Shown: one piece after another, positions 1-5,699 of the stretch
Numbering within the stretch: the first letter of the stretch is position 1
How the letters are laid out: each line of letters begins with the position of its first letter
Assembly: GCA_964603025.1 (NCBI GenBank)
Contig: CAZRTO010000035.1
Location: 1-14,984 of the forward strand
Source: CALFCX01 sp964603025
Lineage (GTDB): Bacteria; Margulisbacteria; WOR-1; JAKLHX01
Reading direction: 5' to 3'
Length of the DNA stretch: 14,984 bases
Made by a program: the position numbers and the translations under genes
The notes under the pieces: model-generated
What the model saw: only the letters and a program-made list of their open reading frames with translations
The model's database searches: none
Told to the model about the DNA's origin: nothing

Positions 1-194
1 TGATATCCTGGGTAGGGCTCAAAGGAGCAACCGCCATTATTTTGGCGATCTTCCCGTTGCTTTCGGACATATCTCACGGGAAAGACATATTTAATGTAGT
101 GTTCGTTATAGTCATGATCTCGGTATTGATACAGGGAACTTCCATCCCTCTTGTTTCAAGGATGATTAAAGTAGAGGCGCCTTTAAACGAGTAA
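1..194 (+). CDS. K+/H+ (Na+/H+) antiporter, CPA1/NhaP2-like, C-terminal end (partial)
   Basis: Only the last 63 residues are present; the gene begins before the window and the reading frame starts at base 3. The fragment opens with ISWVGLKGATAIILAIFPL, which matches the last conserved transmembrane region of NhaP2/CvrA antiporters (family pattern SWVGLRGAVPI). A second hydrophobic stretch follows and contains QGTSIPLVSR, also typical of the family. These inner-membrane proteins exchange K+ or Na+ for protons and help control cell volume and pH. The protein stops about a dozen residues after the last helix, so the cytoplasmic regulatory tail that E. coli NhaP2 carries is absent here. The stop codon is 14 nt from the convergent stop of the acylase gene. 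The family call is fairly secure; the transported ion cannot be told from this fragment. Confidence 0.82.
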   Translation, partial: ISWVGLKGATAIILAIFPLLSDISHGKDIFNVVFVIVMISVLIQGTSIPLVSRMIKVEAPLNE

Positions 195-208
195 GATGAA
201 CGCCCTTA

Positions 209-1285
209 CTATTTCAACATCCCGCTTGCGTCAACTATCCCGGTCCTTGTCGCATCGATGGACATATGCTTTCTGTCTGCACCTGGTTTCAGGTCGAATC
301 TTTTAAGATCGACCGCTTTCCACGCCGTGTTGTCATATGTCTTGAAATAAAGCACTTTGTTGGTCATATCTTTAGTTATCACCCACTGCGCATAGCCGTA
401 CATTGTAATGAAAGGGGCCGGGTTTTCTTTTATTACGCCTTTTGGAATATCCACGATATTCAGTAAATGTTCTGAGAGATTTACAGCTTCCTCGGCGTTC
501 TTCGGCTCAAGCGCCGCGTTCTTTGCAACGGCAAGCCTGACAAACCGCGAAGGAGGGGTCCAGTCACCCGGAAGGCCCAGCATTCCGCTACCCACGCCGG
601 ATGGTTCTATCTTTACTCCATTTATATCCTTCGGTTTCTTGTCGTTGTGGTCCAGATGGAGATAGTTCTTCATGTTGGTCATCTGCCAGTCAAAGCTGGG
701 CCTGTTGGTCATGATCCCCATCGGATTGTCGTAAATATTTACTTTTCCGTCGATGAACTCTATAACAATGCTTTTTCCTGAATTATCGGCGATTGCGACA
801 TGCAATCCCATGCCTTTGAGCTTTTTTATGTTGCTGTCGGACACATATACTCCGGCCATAGCGGCTTTTACTTCGTCAACGGTCGAGAAATTACCCATGA
901 TCCACGAACCGAAATTCTCGAGGTTAACGAATTTTCCCGGAACGGCCGACTGATATTGCGCGCCAGTGTACATGAGGCCGCTGAATGACAGTCCTTTTTC
1001 ATTAAATCCGTCCACGAAGGCATCCTTTATCTCAAAACCGTTAATTCCCAGGAACCCGTATTTTGTCGTAAAGTTCATGCCGGGATTGCCTTTAGCGTCT
1101 TTATTCTCAAAAAACGTTCCGGCAGGAACTATCACTATCTCGGATTTAAGGTCAACAGGAAATTCCATCGACCGGCCGTTCACGACGGACTTGTCTTTGG
1201 CCTTAAGTATGAAATTGCTGCAGGCAAACACAGAAGACTGGAATAGCAAACAGGCAGCGACCGCAAGCGCGACTATCTTTTTCAT
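209..1285 (-). CDS. Secreted choloylglycine hydrolase / penicillin V acylase family amidase (Ntn-hydrolase)
   Basis: Hydrolyses a linear amide bond; known family substrates are penicillin V, conjugated bile salts and, in Gram-negative members, N-acyl-homoserine lactones. The 358-residue protein starts with a signal peptide (1-21) ending in FA, so signal cleavage would expose the nucleophile Cys22. Further active-site matches are Arg38, Asn96 in NEKGL, Asn194 in MTNRPSFDW and Arg247 in GDWTPPSRFVR. At the usual Asp position (Arg+3) there is Glu41 in GRSMEF, a conservative change. I chose ATG 1285 because GGAGG (1294-1298) lies 8 nt upstream; an adjacent GTG at 1288 would have only 5 nt spacing. 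It is the second gene of an operon, 17 nt after the barrel gene, which suggests a periplasmic enzyme working with an outer-membrane channel. The family is sure; the substrate is unknown. Confidence 0.9.
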   Translation of the reverse strand: MKKIVALAVAACLLFQSSVFACSNFILKAKDKSVVNGRSMEFPVDLKSEIVIVPAGTFFENKDAKGNPGMNFTTKYGFLGINGFEIKDAFVDGFNEKGLSFSGLMYTGAQYQSAVPGKFVNLENFGSWIMGNFSTVDEVKAAMAGVYVSDSNIKKLKGMGLHVAIADNSGKSIVIEFIDGKVNIYDNPMGIMTNRPSFDWQMTNMKNYLHLDHNDKKPKDINGVKIEPSGVGSGMLGLPGDWTPPSRFVRLAVAKNAALEPKNAEEAVNLSEHLLNIVDIPKGVIKENPAPFITMYGYAQWVITKDMTNKVLYFKTYDNTAWKAVDLKRFDLKPGADRKHMSIDATRTGIVDASGMLK

Positions 1286-1302
1286 CACTGAGACCTCCTT
1301 TA

Positions 1303-2118
1303 TTATCTAGGCAGTAACAGAGTTACTGAAAACCTCGTGCTCCACTTTGATATGTTGACCGGCGACTCAAGATTGTACATGCCTGTCAGCCCGAAGCTGG
1401 TATAGTGTCCGAACAGCGGGACGATCTGGCTGACGCCGGCTTCAAGCGGCACTGTCCAGCTTTTTTCCGGCCATAAGTAAGAGATCTCCGACTGAAGGGA
1501 GAAAGTCGTGCCTGTTTTGCTGGAATGGGAGGCGAACGGCTGCAGATAGGTAAGGTTTATATCGCTGCGGGCGGAATTTCCGGCAAACGACCAGACCTGG
1601 TTGAATAACGCCCCAAAGGTCCAGGGCCCGTTTTGTTTGAGAACGCATACGCTGGGGCCTGCTCCCCACTTTTCCATCCCGAGGGCCGCTTCCGCGGCTG
1701 TGGGCAGGAGCAATACGGTGCCGGCGCCCCATATCATGTCCCCCTGCTTGAAATTTTGCGGGGTCAGGAAAAGTTCAAATTGGGTATCGCTTATCCCGCT
1801 CTGAGAGGTCGAGCCGAAAACGTTCTGCTGGTTGATATATGTGACGATAGGCCTTGCGACAATGTTCCAATCTTTATTGAACGAAAACGGGACCACGGGC
1901 TGGAATCTCAGAGTATAACGCGATCCGCTTCCCGCGGCTCCAAGCCCGGTATCAAAATTGTTCTGGAACGGCACGCTGATCAGATTGGCCACAGGGTTGG
2001 CAAGCTGTTTGGCGAGCTGTTCGCTTTTTTGATCGGCGGCGGCGGGATCTGAGAATTGGATCAGCAGGACTGAGAGAAAAAAGAAGCAGCAGACACGGGA
2101 CAATGATTTTTTCGACAT
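1303..2118 (-). CDS. Outer-membrane beta-barrel protein, 'neuromedin U'/phenol-degradation-type transporter family
   Basis: 271 residues: a signal peptide (about 1-28: Lys/Arg start, hydrophobic core, ending in PAAA), then NPVANLISVPFQNNFD at 41-56, the signature of proteins often labelled 'transporter' or, misleadingly, 'neuromedin U'. The rest alternates polar and hydrophobic residues with many aromatic ones (RYTLRFQPVVPF, DWNIVARPIV) and ends in a strand-like segment FSVTLLLPR, as expected for an outer-membrane barrel. The start at 2118 is chosen over an in-frame ATG at 2136 because GGAGGG (2123-2128) sits 5 nt upstream, and because the -10 box at 2138-2143 would put the transcript start inside a longer reading frame. 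It is the first gene of the operon with the acylase. Its role in passing small hydrophobic compounds across the outer membrane is an inference. Confidence 0.8.
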   Translation of the reverse strand: MSKKSLSRVCCFFFLSVLLIQFSDPAAADQKSEQLAKQLANPVANLISVPFQNNFDTGLGAAGSGSRYTLRFQPVVPFSFNKDWNIVARPIVTYINQQNVFGSTSQSGISDTQFELFLTPQNFKQGDMIWGAGTVLLLPTAAEAALGMEKWGAGPSVCVLKQNGPWTFGALFNQVWSFAGNSARSDINLTYLQPFASHSSKTGTTFSLQSEISYLWPEKSWTVPLEAGVSQIVPLFGHYTSFGLTGMYNLESPVNISKWSTRFSVTLLLPR

Positions 2119-2137
2119 TGTTCCCTCCTTTGACATG

Positions 2138-2166
2138 ATAATACAACTACATCAAAAAAAAATCAA
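2138..2166 (-). promoter_or_regulatory. Sigma70-type promoter of the barrel-acylase operon
   Basis: On the minus strand TTGATT (2166-2161), a 17-nt spacer and TATTAT (2143-2138) form a good sigma70-like promoter. The transcript would begin near 2131, just ahead of AAGGAGGG and ATG 2118, giving a very short leader with a ribosome-binding site. The spacer holds a nine-T tract on this strand. Read directly from sequence; use not proven. Confidence 0.65.
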
Positions 2167-2173
2167 GAAAAAG

Positions 2174-2201
2174 TTGCAAAATCGCGCAAATATGATATCC
2201 T
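2174..2201 (+). promoter_or_regulatory. Possible weak promoter of the 53-residue protein gene
   Basis: TTGCAA (2174-2179), 16 nt, then TATCCT (2196-2201), 34 nt before the start codon at 2236. The -10 match is poor and a nearby TATGAT (2191-2196) is badly spaced, so this is only a candidate. It lies back to back with the minus-strand promoter at 2138-2166, in a 117-nt divergent intergenic region. Confidence 0.3.
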
Positions 2202-2235
2202 TTTAGTCATAAATCTTTGAGGTAAGGAGCAAGCC

Positions 2236-2397
2236 ATGAAAGATTGCGGCGGTATCTACGGATTAGCGTTCGTCGGGGCTCTGGTTTATTACATTCAGCA
2301 TGCGACTTCGTTCTGGAACGGGTGTCTGGGCGTCATTAAGGCCATTGTCTGGCCTGCGATGGTTATGTACAAAGTGCTCGAAATGCTGGCGATGTAA
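2236..2397 (+). CDS. Small conserved-looking membrane protein (53 residues)
   Basis: An ORF of 53 codons from ATG 2236 to TAA 2397, with AGGAG (2225-2229) 6 nt upstream. The protein has two hydrophobic stretches (about 7-20 and 32-49) joined by YYIQHATSFWNGCLG. The combination of YYIQHAT, FW and a KAIVWPAMVMYK-like second helix is, as far as I remember, shared by short uncharacterised membrane proteins in varied bacteria. I recognise the pattern but know no function. Two cysteines are present (Cys4, Cys30). It is transcribed divergently from the barrel-acylase operon and stands alone; the next gene is on the other strand. The strong Shine-Dalgarno sequence and non-random hydrophobic pattern argue that it is translated. 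Confidence 0.72.
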   Translation: MKDCGGIYGLAFVGALVYYIQHATSFWNGCLGVIKAIVWPAMVMYKVLEMLAM

Positions 2398-2455
2398 GAG
2401 CGAATTCACTCCTAGTTCCGTATTAGACGGTAATTTTGGGAATAGCTACGCTTAA

Positions 2456-2946
2456 CTAGAAGCTAAACATGCCGACTGAAGGTGTTAGGAAATATTTCGC
2501 CAGCTCTTTTTCTATCTCTTCATCCGCGAGCTCAACCTCGGTCGGAATGAGGAGTTGGTATGTCGCAAGCGCTATAAAGCCGACAGCGTTAAGATTTGCA
2601 AAGAGCCTTTCGCTATCCGACAGCCCTTGAGAATTCCCGGCGATCAGAGCAGAACTAAATCCCGATATCAAATATCTGACCGCGGAGGTGCGTCTTGCCC
2701 AGAAGCTGCTCCGCGCTTTTGACTTAATGGCGTAGTACGCCAGAGTTTCTTTTACATATTCCTCGCGGCCGGGCTCATTNNNNNNNNNNNNNNNNNNNNN
2801 NNNNNNNNNNNNNNNNNNNNNNNNNNNNNNNNNNNNNNNNNNNNNNNNNNNNNNNNNNNNNNNNNNNNNNNNNNNNNNNCTATTGCGTAGGAATAAGGAG
2901 ATATAAAAAGGAGCGATAGGATGATTGCAAAAGCTTTCCGATGCAT
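2456..2946 (-). CDS. Signal-peptide protein of unknown function, interrupted by assembly gap
   Basis: The start at ATG 2946 encodes MHRKAFAIILSLLFISPYSYA, a clean signal peptide, and the reading frame runs into the N run at 2879. On the far side an open frame enters at 2779 (NEPGREEYVKETLAYYAIKS...) and ends at TAG 2456. That part has about 108 residues: a basic stretch KARSSFWARR, a hydrophobic segment around LISGFSSALIAG, another around VGFIALATYQLLI, then an acidic run (ELADEEIEKE). I infer one gene, because both parts are on the same strand and neither has another natural start or stop. As drawn, the two halves are in different frames, but the gap has a placeholder length. No family is recognised. 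There is no Shine-Dalgarno sequence; the start lies 9 nt past a TATAAT box. Confidence 0.55.
2780..2879. other. Assembly gap (100 N)
   Basis: Exactly 100 undetermined bases. This is the usual placeholder for a scaffold gap of unknown size, so distances and reading frames across it cannot be trusted. It falls inside the signal-peptide protein gene at 2456-2946. Confidence 0.97.
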
Positions 2947-2954
2947 TTTACGTA

Positions 2955-2963
2955 ATTATACCA
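2955..2963 (-). promoter_or_regulatory. Extended -10 promoter for the gapped signal-peptide gene
   Basis: The minus strand reads TGGTATAAT (2963-2955), a perfect -10 hexamer with the TGn extension. No good -35 hexamer is found at 16-18 nt. The start codon at 2946 begins 8 nt after the box, so transcription would start at or within about two bases of the ATG, implying a leaderless or nearly leaderless message. Confidence 0.5.
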
Positions 2964-2981
2964 TTGCCGTCCAGGTGCTGA

Positions 2982-3009
2982 TTGACAATAAGCTCCGGTC
3001 GCCTATAAT
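2982..3009 (+). promoter_or_regulatory. Near-consensus sigma70 promoter of the amidohydrolase gene
   Basis: TTGACA (2982-2987), a 16-nt spacer and TATAAT (3004-3009): both hexamers are perfect consensus. The transcript would start near 3016, followed by GGAGG (3019-3023) and ATG at 3031. It faces away from the minus-strand box at 2955-2963, so the two promoters lie back to back within about 55 bp. Confidence 0.8.
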
Positions 3010-3030
3010 TATCGTAATGGAGGACGAAAA

Positions 3031-4716
3031 ATGAAAAGAGTTCTCAGTCTCATAGTCCTTATCCTGTTATTGTCCGTTGTCTTGTATATTTCTTTTAAGC
3101 GATTCGCCGCTTCGGATGGAGATATAAAGATATTCGCTAATGGATCAATATATATCAATGCCGATAAGAAGGTGAACAATCTGCTTGTCAGGAATGGTGT
3201 TGTTGCCGGCTTTGATGTGGATCCAGCAAAATATCCCAAAGCTGTTGTAATAGACCTGAAAGGGTCCGCCGCGTATCCCGGATTTTGTGACAGCCACGTA
3301 CATCTGGCTGAAACCGGGTATTTCTTTCATGCGGGCGTCAACCTTATGGGATGCACAGGCGTTGACGATATCATATCAGTGCTAGAAAAGAAGCTGAAAA
3401 ACCTGCCCGGCAACGGAGCCATCCTGGGCGGAGGATTTTCGCTACGCGATTACGATAGATGGACTCTCGCAGATCTTGAGAAAATTGACAAAGTTACCGG
3501 CAACCGCCCTGCAATACTTTTTGACAAGCTCGGCCATAATGCTGTTATTAACAGCGCGACGATCAAGCTTGCGGGTATGACAGCGGACACAAAAATACCT
3601 CTCGGCGGCAAGATGGGCGTTGAAAGCGGCAAGCCGACGGGAATGTTGCGCGAATCTGCCATGATATTGCCTTATAACGCGATCAGCGTTCTTTTTGACC
3701 GTGCACAGATAAAAGAAGGCACAAGGCTGATGGCGCAGAACTGGGCGGCCATCGGATATACAGCGATCGTGGATCTGATGGGCGGACCCGGCGCACGTTT
3801 TCACTATCCCGAGGCGTTTTTTGACTTGGAAAAGGAAGGAAAACTTCCATTGCGCGTTAACTATTGCTATACGATCTTTAACTTGAGCGATGTGGACCAG
3901 GCAGCAAAATACAGAAGTAAAAGTTCTGATCTGGTCCGTTTTTTAGGGTGCAAGATATTTGTTGACGGCGCTTTTGCCGGAGGGCAGGCCTGGACAAGCT
4001 GGAAGAACGAACAGGGAGGGCATGGTTTGCAGGAGATATATACTGATGATATCGGCGGGCCTGAGCTCAATCTGAACCGTATTGTTGCAAAGGTCGAGGA
4101 ATACGGCATGAACATGCACTATCATACTCAGGGCGACAGGGCCATACAGGCGGTGCTTGACGCGCTTGATAAAGTGCGGGCGGAAAAGGGACGGCTTAAA
4201 GGTATTCACACATTGATACACCTTGCTTTCCCGACGGATGAACAGATAGAGAAGATGAAGAGCTTTGACGGCCATGTCGTAACCACCGTCCAGCCGGGTT
4301 TCTGGCCGGTTGAGGATGACACTGCCTATTATTACGGCAAAAGGGCTGTAACGGCATATCCTGTCAAGAAGTTGATCGACAGCGGTATATCTGTAGGCAT
4401 GAGCACCGATTTTAGCGTTTCTCCCCCGGAATATACACCTGCTACGGTCGTTATGGGAGTGAGCGTGACGGGCGGGGGATTTCCGCAAGTGCACACGCCT
4501 TTGACCATTAGCGATGTTATTACCGGATTATCTCTCGGAAGTGCCAAAACGACCGGATGGAACGATACCGGAACGTTGGATATCGGCAAAAAAGCGGATA
4601 TCGTTGTATATGACAGAGATCTCTATTCAGTTCCAATTGACAAATTCAGCGCAAATGATCCATTATTGCTTGCCACATATGTCAGCGGAGCGCTCATGTA
4701 CAAGAGAGAGCAGTAA
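3031..4716 (+). CDS. Membrane-anchored metal-dependent amidohydrolase, YtcJ-like (Amidohydro_3)
   Basis: 561 residues. Residues 1-22 form one hydrophobic helix after Lys-Arg, so the enzyme is probably anchored in the inner membrane with its catalytic part outside. Metal-binding and catalytic elements of the amidohydrolase superfamily are visible: His89-x-His91 in GFCDSHVHLAE, Lys308 in CKIFVDGAF, His365 in HTQGDRA (family pattern HAxGDRA), His397 in LIHLAF and Asp460 in GMSTDF. A C-terminal beta element with KKADIVVYDRDLYSVP returns to the composite beta-sandwich shared with the N-terminus. The length suits YtcJ-type proteins, which cleave amides or related bonds of mostly unknown substrates. 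ATG 3031 has GGAGG 7 nt upstream and a near-consensus promoter. It appears monocistronic, although no terminator separates it from gmk. The substrate cannot be predicted. Confidence 0.88.
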   Translation: MKRVLSLIVLILLLSVVLYISFKRFAASDGDIKIFANGSIYINADKKVNNLLVRNGVVAGFDVDPAKYPKAVVIDLKGSAAYPGFCDSHVHLAETGYFFHAGVNLMGCTGVDDIISVLEKKLKNLPGNGAILGGGFSLRDYDRWTLADLEKIDKVTGNRPAILFDKLGHNAVINSATIKLAGMTADTKIPLGGKMGVESGKPTGMLRESAMILPYNAISVLFDRAQIKEGTRLMAQNWAAIGYTAIVDLMGGPGARFHYPEAFFDLEKEGKLPLRVNYCYTIFNLSDVDQAAKYRSKSSDLVRFLGCKIFVDGAFAGGQAWTSWKNEQGGHGLQEIYTDDIGGPELNLNRIVAKVEEYGMNMHYHTQGDRAIQAVLDALDKVRAEKGRLKGIHTLIHLAFPTDEQIEKMKSFDGHVVTTVQPGFWPVEDDTAYYYGKRAVTAYPVKKLIDSGISVGMSTDFSVSPPEYTPATVVMGVSVTGGGFPQVHTPLTISDVITGLSLGSAKTTGWNDTGTLDIGKKADIVVYDRDLYSVPIDKFSANDPLLLATYVSGALMYKREQ

Positions 4717-4737
4717 GCATGTTTGGGCCCATCCAGG

Positions 4738-4746
4738 TGGTATAAT
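4738..4746 (+). promoter_or_regulatory. Extended -10 promoter for the gmk-rpoZ-coaBC-priA-def-fmt operon
   Basis: TGGTATAAT at 4738-4746: a perfect -10 with TGn extension and no clear -35. Transcription should begin near 4752-4754. The most plausible gmk start, TTG 4756, begins 9 nt after the box, so the message would have almost no leader. The same nine bases occur ahead of the minus-strand gene starting at 2946. Confidence 0.55.
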
Positions 4747-4755
4747 TATAGGACC

Positions 4756-5373
4756 TTGGCAAAACCTAGGACAAAGAGTAAGAACGGCCTTCTTGTCGTG
4801 ATCTCCGGACCGTCCGGGGTCGGTAAAAGCACGGTAGTACGCCAGCTTTTAAAGGACAACCCCAAATTCAAGCTTTCTATTTCGGCGACGACGCGCAAAC
4901 CCAGGCCGGGAGAAAAGAACGGCCGTGATTACCATTTCCTCTCGGAAGCGGTTTTTTACGAAAAAATAAAGGCAAGAGAATTTCTTGAGTGGGCCAAAGT
5001 ACACAATTCTTACTACGGGACGCCTCTCAAGTTCGTCACGGACAGGCTCGCCAAAGGCGAGGTGGTCATACTAGAAGTCGACGTGCAGGGGGCTGCCAGC
5101 ATAAAGGAGGCCATTTCAAAGGACGCCATCGATTCTTCCAACGCGGTATTCGTCTTTTTGATACCGCCTTCGGTAGACATCCTTGCGTTCCGCCTTAAAA
5201 GGCGCAGGACCGAAAAAAAAGAGGAGATGAATTTCCGGCTCAGGAACGCCATAGCGGAGCTGCAGGTCATGGAAAAATACGATTATATAGTGGTCAACGA
5301 TAAGATCGAGTCCGCGGCGGCCAAAATCGGTGCTATAATAAAGGTAGAAAAGGAAAGGACATTCCTAAATTGA
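4756..5373 (+). CDS. gmk: Guanylate kinase
   Basis: Phosphorylates GMP to GDP with ATP in the cytoplasm, an essential step in guanine nucleotide supply. In the 205-residue form the P-loop is GPSGVGKS (18-25). The GMP-binding stretch SATTRKPRPGEKNGRDYHF follows (43-61), then FLEWAKVHNSYYGTP (77-90), EVDVQGA (107-113) and the basic lid LKRRRTEKKEE (147-157). All are family landmarks, and the length is normal. The start is uncertain: no in-frame ATG exists before the P-loop. TTG 4756 gives MAKPRTKSKNG and fits the promoter at 4738-4746; TTG 4723 lies upstream of that promoter and adds 11 unlikely residues. It heads a seven-gene operon. Its stop codon overlaps the TTG start of rpoZ, and gmk-rpoZ pairing is common in bacteria. 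Confidence 0.95.
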   Translation: MAKPRTKSKNGLLVVISGPSGVGKSTVVRQLLKDNPKFKLSISATTRKPRPGEKNGRDYHFLSEAVFYEKIKAREFLEWAKVHNSYYGTPLKFVTDRLAKGEVVILEVDVQGAASIKEAISKDAIDSSNAVFVFLIPPSVDILAFRLKRRRTEKKEEMNFRLRNAIAELQVMEKYDYIVVNDKIESAAAKIGAIIKVEKERTFLN

Positions 5374-5690
5374 CATACCCGACAATAGATCAATTGCTAT
5401 ATAAGATAAACAACAGGTTTCTCCTGGCAAACGTGGTAGCCGACAGGGCCAAATCCCTGACAGAAGGCTCCCTGCCGTATATCGAGGATTCGGATGTCAC
5501 CAATCCGATAGAGACAGCCATGAACGAGCTCAAATCAGGCAAGATAAGCTTCAAAATACTCGAAGCCCCGGCCAAAAAAGCGGAAAAGACCTCCGATATC
5601 AAGGATTTCTGGGCACCCAGAGAGGTAAGCCTGGAAAAAGAGGACAAGAAAAAGTCCAAAAAGACCAAATCATCCACCAAAAAAAAGTAA
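5370..5690 (+). CDS. rpoZ: DNA-directed RNA polymerase omega subunit
   Basis: A 106-residue omega subunit, which binds the beta' subunit and aids core assembly and ppGpp response. The core YPTIDQLLYKINNRFLLANVVADRAKSL (3-30) matches the family's helix-turn region with its NRF...L...ADRA pattern. NPIETAMNELKSGKI (45-59) is the second conserved part (family: A..EI..GKI). The last roughly 40 residues form a low-complexity tail that is very lysine-rich near the end (KKKSKKTKSSTKKK) and is not part of the usual fold. The start is TTG 5370; the four bases TTGA are shared with the gmk stop (TGA 5371-5373), suggesting translational coupling, and a purine-rich AAGGAAAGGA lies just upstream. Small size and context make the call firm. 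Confidence 0.92.
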   Translation: MTYPTIDQLLYKINNRFLLANVVADRAKSLTEGSLPYIEDSDVTNPIETAMNELKSGKISFKILEAPAKKAEKTSDIKDFWAPREVSLEKEDKKKSKKTKSSTKKK

Positions 5691-5699
5691 CGGTGTCCC

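Noticed and set aside
190..210. AGTAAG/CTTACT inverted repeat between convergent stops as terminator
   Set aside because: Only 6 bp, mostly A/T, with a 9-nt loop and no T-tract on either side; it largely consists of the two stop regions.
2412..2459. CTAGTT ... AACTAG inverted repeat after the 53-residue gene
   Set aside because: Arms of 6 bp separated by 36 nt make a weak structure, and it overlaps the stop of the opposite gene.
2921..3034. Plus-strand 37-codon ORF with AAGGAG upstream whose TGA overlaps the amidohydrolase ATG
   Set aside because: It lies opposite the signal-peptide coding region of the minus-strand gene, contains the amidohydrolase promoter, and its apparent ribosome-binding site is the complement of Leu/Phe signal-peptide codons. 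Its protein has no recognisable character.
4725..4730. GGGCCC palindrome before the gmk promoter as operator or terminator
   Set aside because: A six-base palindrome is expected by chance and has no supporting flanking symmetry or T-tract.
4723..4755. Upstream TTG start for gmk, adding 11 residues
   Set aside because: The added residues are encoded across the TGGTATAAT promoter, no ribosome-binding site precedes this TTG, and guanylate kinases normally have only a short N-terminus before the P-loop.
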